From positions 87,136 to 151,135 of the forward strand of contig QANZ01015565.1 of NCBI GenBank assembly GCA_003254925.1: a stretch of DNA of 64,000 bases. Reading direction: 5' to 3'. How positions within the stretch are numbered: the stretch's first letter is position 1; each line of letters starts with the position of its first letter. Source of the stretch: Chamaecrista fasciculata. Its lineage: Eukaryota > Streptophyta > Magnoliopsida > Fabales > Fabaceae. Below, in pieces: positions 33,981-43,847 of the stretch. The position numbers and the translations under genes were made by a program. The notes beneath the pieces are model-generated. The model made no database searches and was not told the origin of the DNA. It saw only the letters and a list, made by a program, of their open reading frames with translations.

Positions 33981-34980
33981 CTTTGCCATCAGTGAATGAT
34001 GATCGATGTTATTGTATATGTGATTGTAAATCATATGATTTCTGGCTTTCTGCTATAAAGTAATGTATTCTTCTGTATAAACAAGGAAAATTCATACAAG
34101 TACAATTGATCCAGAAGTTATCATTTCCATATATACCACTTGTTTAAAGCTCTTACTCAAATGAAGTAGTTCCATTTTGATAACAGTAATAACAAATTTG
34201 CAATCTTCAAATTCAAAGTTTAATTTAAATAGAAGGGTATAATTGCAAATTGCAGTAGAAGAAGATATGGCATGACGAAAGGAACTAGATACTCAATCGA
34301 CACTAAGAATCAATTTGATTAATGAAAAAGATTGTTAAAAGTTGAAGTTAAGAATTTTATTCCACGTAAGGCATGGTTGGAATTACTGTAATTGCTTTAC
34401 TATATTAATTGATGGAATGCATGCTATGGTGTTTTTTCATGATCAAAGACATGGATGTATATTAGTGATGTTCGAAAGTAAAATTACAAAATTTCTACAC
34501 GAATAAAATTGGTGGCTTTCTCCAAGTAATCTAAATTGATTCCTTAGCATTTGAAAATCAAAGGCACAAACGTTTTCAGAGACTAGAATCTCTTGAGCTA
34601 CCATAAGGGTTTTTTTTTTTTTTTGAAGCTACAAGATTGTGCAAGAAAACGATCTAATTAAGAACTTGGGGATGTGTGCGATTCAAAAGTTATGAGTTGC
34701 TTTACTAGTTTACTATATGTTGCTGATTTATTTTATTTTTTCTTTTGGGTCCTCCTGAGCTTTCTGGGTAAGTTAAAGTCATCATCCTCTGTGGCTATTA
34801 GTACTTTTTCCTTTGTAATCTAATTTTGGAATCTCATTCTTGTCCTTGCTTCTACTGTAAGCAAGCATAAAGATCTGGTGAACAGGAAAACTTGCTGGGG
34901 GCTTTTATTGTTTCACATTCCTTCCTTTGATTCTTGGGATGTTTCTAATTTATTAATTGATTAATTAGATGCAAATAACA
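33981..34980. other. Region downstream of the PLD pair
   Basis: Includes the 3' untranslated region of PLD copy 2, then AT-rich spacer and the promoter of the next gene. A pure T-run lies at 34611-34624. No gene is supported. Confidence 0.45.
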
Positions 34981-35130
34981 TAATTTTGCTTCCCCTCTTA
35001 GGGTTTCTTAGGAGGTATGTATTCTAGGTGCTGCTTGTTATCACTACTGGGGAGATGCTCTGGGAAGAAACCTTGCTGTTCTTTTTTACTCTTTTGTGGA
35101 GCTTGTTTTCGTGTTCTCGTCTTCTCTGCC

Positions 35131-36570
35131 ATGGAAAAACTTAAGCTTCAGTGCAAGGAGCTTTTCAGTGTAAGCAAGAATTATTTGTTACTGAATTTTA
35201 TTTCAAATATATTGTTAATTTCCTTTATTTTCCATTGTTGATATTCTCACATGTAAATATGGGAGGACTTAATTTGTGGTTTCTATATATTCATTTCTGA
35301 AAGTAAATATATTGTCATATATAGTGTTATGTAGCTCATGTGAGTTGAGGAGGAAGAACTCAAGAATCTGTAATATAAAAGTGCAGTGCTATATATGTAA
35401 GACACTATACAGTAAAAATTGAAGGTCTAATTAGACCATCATGCTTGTCCTCCATTTAATTAAAGTGCCTCATAGATAAGACTATCTTATTCTGTATGTG
35501 CATTTAGTAGGCAATTACATCTCTATGTGCTTTGTTTGTTGTGAGTGATTGTATCAATTTGGTCTAATGAAAAGAACAATACAGTAATCATTAAACATGT
35601 AGTGTAACATTTATGAATAAGAGGAATTGAGGCTGTTAAGCTAATCAAGCTTATGTAGTTGAACTTACTTTTTCTATTGTAACAGAGCAGAGGCTGTTGC
35701 CTAGGATGCTGCACAAAATCTCCAATAATTATTTCAGTGGATGAATATCCATCTATAGTGACAAAAGATCACAGTGCAGCTCAATCTCACAGGAGCTTCT
35801 CATCAATTGGCATATTTGACCATTCCTATCATGCCCAAATTGATTCTCCTGCGTTTATCAATCATGGCAAGTTTTTCTGTTATATATATATATATATACA
35901 CAATTATCCATTATCATTTGCTTCATTTGTTTCTGTCAGATTTCATCAAGCAATGCCTATTATAGCATGAGATATAGCAAGACTTTTTTTTTTTCCGTTC
36001 TGTTGATATAATATTTGAATCATGTTGTAATTTTCAACTTAATTATTTGTAAACTACATCAGGTCTGGTTCTCTGGAACCAGACAAGGCAGCAATGGATA
36101 GGAAAGAGACACTATGAGAATCAGAGGCAAGTCCAAGAAGCCAGAATAAGGTAAATAAATAAAGAAATAAATTAGCTTTCATCTTAAAGTAATATTTGAT
36201 GAATTAAACTCTAATTTACATATTTGTATTATCATTTAGTATTTACTAATTAATTAGTATTTGATCGAGGTTTATTTATTTTTTATGTTTGATTCAGTTG
36301 GAATGCCACCCTACTTGAAACTAACAAGCCTTTTTCTCAACCCATTCATCTAGGAGTACGTATTTCTGAACTTTTTTTTTTTCTTAATCCATAAACACTA
36401 AGAATAAACTATATTTGAAAACTAACACCAATCATAGTATCATAATATATATATATATATATATATATTAGTTTGGTTTCCTGAAAATTTGAAAAACTCC
36501 ATGATCAACGTGGCAGGAAATGGTTGACTTTCTTGTTGATATTTGGGAACAAGATGGTCTATTTGACTGA
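35131..36570 (+). CDS. Gag1-like clamp domain (DUF4050) protein
   Basis: A small conserved plant protein of unknown biochemical role. Five short exons, 35131-35169, 35686-35866, 36063-36150, 36298-36355 and 36517-36570, give 139 aa. It starts MEKLKLQCKELFS, continues SRGCCLGCCTKSPIIISVDE, then DHSAAQSHRSFSSIG, LVLWNQTRQQWIGK, ISWNATLLETNKPFSQPIHL and ends EMVDFLVDIWEQDGLFD. The order matches remembered Arabidopsis DUF4050 proteins (CFGCCTKP...ISVDEPS..., LLLWNQTRQQW, EMVDFLVDVWEQEGLYD). No exon is long enough to show as a long open frame. Intron 2 needs a GC donor (CATG|GCAAGT) to join H-G-LVLWNQ in frame. The other junctions are standard GT-AG. The cysteine cluster may be a membrane-anchoring or metal site; that is speculation. 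Confidence 0.85.
35867..36062 (+). other. GC-AG intron in the DUF4050 gene
   Basis: The donor ATCATG|GCAAGT and the acceptor ACATCAG|GTCTGG. Using the only nearby GT (GGCAA|GTTTTT) shifts the downstream frame and destroys the family motif LVLWNQTRQQW. A TA repeat at 35882-35898 lies just inside. Confidence 0.8.
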
Positions 36571-37735
36571 GGAAGCAAATCAAGCATATTACTATTATTT
36601 GATGGATTATGCAATGCATGATGAGGTAATACGTGGTAGATGATGGTGCAATTAATTCAGTTAATCAGATAATGAATTGAGTTTGTGGTGTTAATTAATT
36701 AATGATGGAGCAATTAAGCTTAATCTTTGAAATTGATCCAAGGAATCAAGTTTGTGATGTCCGAAAATTAAAACCCAAATGAAATCTGATCAAAACCGAG
36801 CTCAAATCGTGCGAAAATTGTGTTTTTTTTTTATGATTGAAATTGGGGGCATAATTGAAACTAACGTTTTACATTGGGGACACAACTGACACAAATGAAA
36901 CGTTAGTGGCATAACTGAAAATCACCGCAAACGTTAGGGGCACGAAAGGGTGTTTCGCCTTTTTTTTTCTTTTGCCAAAAAAGTGATATGCATAGTTGCA
37001 TATAATTGCAAGGTGACATAATTTTTTTTATGTGATTTAATACTAAAAAATAAAAAAGATAACTTTATTTATCAATCAATGATTGTGTATGGAGTCACAT
37101 CACTAATTGCATACATACTCCACTTTGTATAATAGACTAACTCATAAATAAGACCACCCAAACAAAAAATAGATTTATTAATTTTTTTAAAAAAAAATAT
37201 TTCAAATGAAGATTTTCAATAAAATAAATTAGTTTTAATTCTTAAAAAATATCAAATGTTTCAATTTAATTTCTAAAAAAATAAAATCATAAAATTTAGT
37301 CTTTAAATTTAGAATAATAATTAATTTTGTCCTTTCATTAATATATTACTTTAAATTTAATGACATATATTATTTTTTTAATATCAAAGGCTTAATGCAG
37401 TTTTGATCAAATTTAAAAGTACGTCAAAATTGTCACTAAATTTAAATTAACACCCTTAACAGAATGACCAAATTAATTTTAAGAGTAAATTACACAAATA
37501 ATCAATATAATTTGGGCTATTTAGAAAAAAAAATGTCTAGGTGGTTTAAAAAGTGACAAATAAAGGATTGAGGTTTAATAAAAGAGGTCCCTATAATTTT
37601 TTTTTTGGTCTAAAATTAAGACATGTAATTATCTGGTGTTCTGTATTGTTAATTCTTTTTTTAATGAAATTCATATTTTGGTCAAAAAAATCGAGACATA
37701 TGCTAAATCATTAATTTCCTCGACAAATGGGTTTA
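36571..37735. repeat. Gene-free stretch with decayed transposon pieces
   Basis: 36820-36965 carries 'ggggcataattgaaactaacg' phrases in direct and inverted form. 37485-37590 (GAGTAAATTACACAAATAATC..., then 'ggtggtttaaaaagtgacaa') is a degraded end of the terminal-repeat family found at 15129 and 16328. No gene. Confidence 0.5.
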
Positions 37736-38973
37736 TTTATTTAAATAATATAAAAAAATATTTAGATTTTTTAGGACAAAAAAAACTATTTAGATTTTTG
37801 GGACACTCGGATATGGTCCGAGTATCCCATTACATGTGGCCCAATCACCTGGTGCCACGTGGCACCGGGTGAAATTTTTTTTTAACTTTTTTTGGGATAC
37901 TCGGACTGCGTATCCCTGACAACTGACGTTGTGTCAGTCGGTTTTGGGACACTCGGATGTCATCCGAGTGTCCCAAAAAAATTTAAATTGCACCAATCAC
38001 GCGGTGCCACGTGGCACTGCATGATTGGTGCGGTTTAAGTATTTAACAAAATGTACTCTTTATTTTAAAAATTATATACTTACCTCTTGATCTTCTTTTT
38101 ATCTTCTTCTCCTTCTTCCTCCTTGTTCATCTTTTTTATCTTCTAAATAATTAAAAAAATAAGACACATTAGTTACAAAATTAAAAAAAAAATAATTCGA
38201 AATTAATATAAAGTTACAAAATTAAAAAAAAATAATTCGAAATTAATATAAAATAAATTCGAAAATTATTCATTTTTAAAATAAAAAATATCTACAAGTA
38301 TTTCATATTACAAAAAATTGTTAAAACTTAACTAATACATTTTCTAACAAATTATCTACAACAATCACAAATATTAACAAATCAAAATATCAACTAACAT
38401 TATTAAAATATCAACCAACATTATTTAAAATTATATACTTAACTCTTAAATTATTTATAAAGTATAATTTTCGAAAAAAAAATATTTTCAAAATAAAAAA
38501 ATAATTTTCGAAATTAAAAATTTAATTAAAAATAATCAACAACACAAAAAATTTACTTACCAATTTATTTTTTTCTTCCTTCTCCTCCTTCTTCTTTCTT
38601 CTTCTCTTATTTTCCCCTCATCCCCCTTTAAAAGAATTTGGAATCCGTAAATCACGCGGTGCCACGTGGCACCGCGTGATTCGCGGATTCCAAATTTTTT
38701 TGAGACACTCGGATGACATCCGAGTGTCCCAGAAAAAAAGTCAAACCAACTGACGCTGTGTCAGTCGGTGACTGACACAGCGTCAATCGTCAGGGATACT
38801 CGGACTCCCAAAAAAAGTTTAAAAAAAAAAAAATTCACCCGGTGCCACGTGGCACCGGGTGATTGGGCCACGTGTAATGGAATACTCGAACCATATCCGA
38901 ATGTCCCAAAAATCTAAATAGTTTTTTTTTGTCCTAAAAATCTAAATATTTTTTTTTATATTATTTAAATAAA
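37736..38973. mobile_element. Foldback element made of nested palindromes centred on G-boxes
   Basis: The ends TTTATTTAAATAATATAAA and TTATATTATTTAAATAAA are inverted, with the arms continuing about 300 bp inward. Each arm contains smaller palindromes. Four have CACGTG at the centre (37856-37861, 38008-38013, 38663-38668, 38846-38851) within GGTGCCACGTGGCAC(C/T). Others include GGGACACTCGGATGTCATCC and its partner half near 37947-37975, a counterpart at 38702-38730, and AACTGACGCTGTGTCAGT with its mirror at 38749-38785. The one at 38641-38690 spans about 50 bp. The middle (38050-38635) is AT-rich with purine-rich tracts ending at GGTAAGTA-type splice-donor sequences on the minus strand. No coding capacity and no clear target duplication. 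Confidence 0.8.
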
Positions 38974-39863
38974 TCAGTTGTGGTTTTAGAAAGAATTGGT
39001 AATTGTGGCATACATGATTAATTAACGTGGAGATAGATTAATTGTGGCATATTCTCCTTATCTAAACATTTGAAAAACTTGATGATGGCTTTGATTTTTT
39101 AATCCATTCTTGTTCTTGTCATACACTCTAAAATCATGTTTCTTGTTAGTGCGTTGGTTAATTTTTGACTAAATTGAGTTGGTGTCGTGTCTGTGATGAC
39201 TACAACAAACAATAGGTGATGTTGGTTGATCACAGGCATGCAGCAAATTAAATTAATTAAAGAAGGGTAAATTAAAGAGAAGTGAAAAAAGTGTGACATA
39301 AAATAAAAAATTTAAATAAAAGTGATGATGAGAAGTGAGAACACAAAACACACTTAAAACTGGTGTAGCCTCCAAATTGGACGGACTTAAACGCGGAATT
39401 AGCAAAATAAATAAACACACTAATTAAAATCAAATGTGTTTCACACTTCCAATTGTTTAATTACACGTGTGATTTCTTTCATCAAGATAAGGATTTCATT
39501 CTTCAATCTTCAGTGGCATATTATGTTCCACGTATACGTTTTATTAGGGCCTCCAAAAACAAGATTTCCCATTATAATCTATTCACCTGCATGCGTCTCC
39601 CTATTCTTCACCATTAATACAGTATAACATAAATCAGATTTATTTTTTTAAAAAAATATTATGTCTATATATTAAAAAATATTATAAAACTCTCCCCATA
39701 ACGTAACGCTGTCCCTTTTCCAAAGAAAAAGAGGGTAGTGGACCAATTCCAGTATGATTTTACAGTGGGATAAGATGAGGTAGCCCCCATTTTCCCACAT
39801 AGCTATCCTATATATAAGTGTGTGTATATTGTTATTATATATGGTCGTTAATAAACTAGAAAA
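38974..39863. other. Intergenic AT-rich stretch
   Basis: No gene or defined element is seen. Confidence 0.4.
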
Positions 39864-40449
39864 TGGGTGCACTTACCTAGTTCAACGAATGTGGGCTGCG
39901 AGAGCAAGTTGATCGTCCAAGTATTTGCAAGAACTTCATAGGGGGCCCTGCGAAGAATACTCCGACGCTCAAGTTAGTATACGAGAGATATGAGAGTAAG
40001 AGAATTCTAAGAGATAAAGAGTAGCTAACCTTAGTCTGTTGAGTTGAGCTCTATTTATAGAGCAGGGGGAGAGTGGTGGCCAGCGCGTAGGGCGCACCAC
40101 GTAGTCAGACACGATCTCCACCAGCGTAGGTGGTGGAGACCAAGATTTGCGGAGCAAGGCAATCATGGGTGATATGATTGCGTGTCGTGTCGCTAGCCGG
40201 GCGCCAGAAGACTGGATATCGTGGGTGTGACTAAGGTCATGATCTCCCCCAGCGAGGTTTGCGAAATATGGCAGTTGTGGGTGACTGCGTGTTGGTCTGG
40301 AGGCGCGCGCTGTGACCCGGGATGGAGCGCAACCGCTCCTAAGTGTGGCGAGGGCGCCTGCGTGGCTTGAGTGCGCCTTGCCAGATTTGGAGGGAGAAGG
40401 TGCCCGGTTCGAGGGCTATTAAGGCGTACGCCCAAATAGTGATGTATCA
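39864..40449 (-). mobile_element. Probable solo LTR of a retrotransposon (minus orientation)
   Basis: A GC-rich island of about 585 bp in AT-rich DNA. Read on the minus strand it begins TGATACATCACTATTTGGGC and ends GTAAGTGCACCCA (TG...CA). It has a TATA box CTCTATAAATAGAG at 40051-40064 and then TTGAGCGTCGGAGT, a phrase typical of plant Gypsy-type LTR R/U5 regions. No internal domains follow on either side, so it is a solo LTR or an isolated fragment. The 5-bp flanks (AGAAA and GTTCT) do not match, so the boundaries may be off. Confidence 0.6.
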
Positions 40450-42018
40450 GTTCTCATAAATAATTATTCAATGAGAAGAGGCTAATAGTTGTCCCATCCA
40501 TTTTTCCTGTGGGCAAGAAAGAGAAGTATATAAAACAAGTACAGGACTGGTTTTGAATATTTGATATATCAATTTATGAAGAGTGGTGAATGTGGAGGTA
40601 GCTTATTATAAATTCATAATTGATGATGGATCTATCATATATACCACATGTTATTTGCAGAGCCTAATATTATCTTTTTGGTGGGTCTAAAGAGAATGAC
40701 CTTAATGTTATTGAAACATTATATATATATATATATATATTATGTTTGGCCAAAAAATTTTTTTAATATTATGTAATTTTAGGAAATAGAGTATTAGAAA
40801 ATCTCAAAATTTTATAATATAATATAAATAATTCTATTTCTTTAAGCAAGCTAGTAAGCTGGGTTTAATTGTTAAATTATAATAAAATAATATAATGAAG
40901 CACCAGCAAACAATTAAAAGATGTGATGGCCGGTAATTATTATATATTTAGGATTGTGATTTGTGATTGTGATGGATGCAGCATGTAGCACATGCATGTA
41001 TATATATGTCATGTTGTCATGGTAGCGATATATTCATTATAAAGATTCATGCATGCAATAATCAACATGGATGAATGAATTCAATTAACATGTGTATATA
41101 GTAATTCAAGTTGGTGAGTTAGATGAATTATTTAAACTCAAGTGTGAGAGGGGTGAAGCCTAAAAAGCAGTGAATAATTAAGAGATTTGAATGTAACCAA
41201 CGAATCAAGAGTGAGGAGTATGCAAAGAACCAAAGGGGAAGCATTAGAATTAGTCAAAACAGAGTATGAGTTGGAAGCATCAATCCTAGGTCTGAGGTTA
41301 CAACTTTAAGACAATTTAACATGATTTGTAGTTGTTTATACACAATAATATAATATAATACAGATCCTGCATATCCATGCCATCCCACCTCATGTATATC
41401 TCTTGTTCAATTATACATTTATATATAATACAATATCTCAAGTGGATGATATGCTTCAAGCAAAAGCGAATCTCTCTGTCTCTCCCCTTTCTATGTATTG
41501 CATAAAATAAGCGATTTTTATCTAAGTACAGTGCATGTTTTAGGGGTGAGGAGGAAGGTTGGTATATAGATAATGATTAAAAAGAGGAAGGGGGTTTATT
41601 GAGCACTAAATATTTATTTATTACACATATAATTAAGTGGTATAAAAATGGGTGTTTAAGAGACTACTCTGTTATCATAATTAGAAATGTAATATGAATT
41701 AAATTTGAATAATTAAGATAAAACTCTACAAATCTGACGGACAACTAAAAAATAATATTAAGGCATGCAATCAAACTTGCATTTTTATGTATAATTAATG
41801 TTTAAACCTTGTTTAGTGGCCTTTAAAAAAAGGGGGTTTAATCTTCCTTAAAGAGATTTCAAATACCCAAAAACAAGTTAAATCCCTAATTGATATATAA
41901 AATTATAAATTTCGTAAATACCCAGTGCAAGTAATACTTGGGAGAATTAAATTTTAAAAATCCCAAGTGGGAACTTTTGGAGTATTATATTATATATGGG
42001 AAAAAAGGTGGAAATACC
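40450..42018. other. Intergenic AT-rich stretch
   Basis: No gene is supported. Contains TA microsatellites (40720-40741) and small palindromes such as TTCTCATAAA...CAATGAGAAG at about 40450-40478. Confidence 0.45.
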
Positions 42019-42474
42019 TAGGGATGACAATTTGGGTGGATCTTTAGGATATCCGTCCGAATCCACCCGTAAAAAATATCCGATATCCGTCGGATACCGG
42101 ATATCGGATAGAGTACGGATATTGAAAAATAAAAAATTAACTATCCGATATCCGTCCGAAATAAACGGATAGTTAGGGTACACAGTATCCGATACCTATA
42201 ATATAAATATTTTATTGTATTTTATACATTTTTTACTACATTTTTAATTAATTTATTTTAATTAACGGATATTGGGTATCGGATATCTTATATATCCGAT
42301 TTTTGAATTAAGATATCATATCATATATCCATTTTTTTAGGGTATTTCGGATATTTAGGGTACCCGTCGGATACCGGATATCGAATAGGATAAAATATGA
42401 ATATTAAATAAAATGAACGGATACGAATAGAGATAGTGAAAAAACGAGCAGATACCCACCCGTTGCCGTCCCTA
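42019..42474. mobile_element. hAT-like MITE with GGATATCGGATA-type repeats
   Basis: The ends are TAGGGATGACAATTTGGGTGG and ...CCACCCGTTGCCGTCCCTA. Flanking 8-mers GAAATACC and AAAATACC match at 7 of 8 positions, as expected for hAT. The interior is a mosaic of ATCCGATATCCGTC and complements in both orientations. No coding capacity. Confidence 0.8.
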
Positions 42475-42557
42475 AAAATACCCAGCATATGGGAGGGAAA
42501 CCGTACTGGCAGGCAAGAATAGGCCAATGCAAAACTGGATCTGCCACATTTGCAATT

Positions 42558-42765
42558 AGCACTGTTAAACGGGCCGGCCCGGCCCGGCCCGTTACGGGCC
42601 ACGGGCTAAACGGGCCTAAACATTTTTACATGCAAATTTTCTTAAAAAATGTAAACGGGCCGTTTAGGCCCGTTTTTAAACGGGCCAAATTTTTTAAGCC
42701 CAAGCCCGCCCATTTAGCGGGCGGGCCGGGCCGACCCGCGGGCCTAAGCCCGTTTTGACAGTGCT
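42558..42765. mobile_element. 208-bp GC-rich MITE with 10-bp target duplication
   Basis: The ends are AGCACTGTTAAACGGGC and GCCCGTTTTGACAGTGCT. Exact ATTTGCAATT flanks both sides (42548-42557 and 42766-42775). The body is a run of CCGGCCCGGCCCG and AAACGGGCC words around an AT centre. The long perfect duplication suggests recent insertion. Confidence 0.88.
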
Positions 42766-42775
42766 ATTTGCAATT

Positions 42776-43700
42776 ATCTTATTGATCAATTTGCTCATTT
42801 ATTAATTTGCAAATTATATTATCAAGTTGGCTTTTGGGCATGTACTTGCAATTTGCAAAAGTTGGAGCCATAAACCATAATTAAAGAAAAAGAACCAAGT
42901 TTCCTTCACTTGGACTTTGGTCAACAATTATATTATTATTCTGAAAATTACAGTTTTGTTTTAGAAATTCTCAGAATGTGTAAAAGAAGTGGTTTTTACC
43001 GTTTCTCTCCCTTTGACAAGCCAATTTGAGAAGAAACAAAAACATTTTCTTTTCGGCCGTGAAGGTGGATCAGTTCGTAATAAGTTGACTGATAACTCAT
43101 AAGGTCATACATTTGATTTTCGCTGTCGATACGAAGATTTTGTTAATAGGCGATCTGTACGTATCTCTAGAAGAACTCATAAAGTCTAAAGTCATGCTTT
43201 GACCTTTGTGAGTATCTCGACCCAACTCACCTAAACTTTTTATTCACAAAAAAAAACCTTTTCTTTTTCTAAGTTTTGGAGAATAAAGAACAAATAATTA
43301 TTACTAATCTATTCTATTTATTTGCTATCCACAATTTTCTTTTGGAAAAAAAAAATTACAATATTTTCACATCTACCAAACAATGGTCAAAATTAAGATG
43401 ATGTTAAAAATGGAGAATCAAAACCAGATCCTGATCATGTATCTGGTTTCTGGTATTTTATTTGGTGGGAGAATATTACAAAGAAACCCCACGTCCATGC
43501 GCAGGTACATTGCATGTGGGTACCATTCAGTGTATTGTCGCGTACCGGAATCTATTTCCACTTGCGATAAAAGCTCTTCTTTGACGAACTCCTACCCTTC
43601 ATTTTTCTTCTCACCAATTCATTCCTTCCTCTTCCTCCCCTTCTTCTTTCTTTTTTGCCCTATCTATTAGGGTTTCCATTCATGACCTTCTAGATCCATT
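42776..43700. other. Upstream region of the EBF gene
   Basis: No separate gene. From about 43560 the sequence becomes pyrimidine-rich, as in a plant leader, and includes 'tattagggtttcc'. The 43383-43670 open frame has no family resemblance. Confidence 0.45.
43503..43510 (-). promoter_or_regulatory. Candidate EIN3/TEIL binding site upstream of the EBF gene
   Basis: The minus strand reads ATGTACCT, an exact match to the EIN3/TEIL consensus AYGWAYCT, about 340 nt before the EBF start codon. EIN3 is known to activate EBF2 directly, forming a feedback loop. One match of this length can occur by chance. Confidence 0.4.
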
Positions 43701-43847
43701 TTCTCTCATGCATTCTTGCCTTCAACCCTTATACATCGCAATCAACGCCACAATCTTCTTCTTCTCTTTCTTTTTTGCTCTATCTCGAGGGTTCTTTGGT
43801 GACAAACAGTTCAGATTTGACCTCTCGGGGTTTATTGAGCGGTACCC

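Noticed and set aside
40390..40410. GGTTCGAGGGC resembling a tRNA B box
   Set aside because: No A box, acceptor stem or cloverleaf pairing around it; it lies in the LTR-like island.
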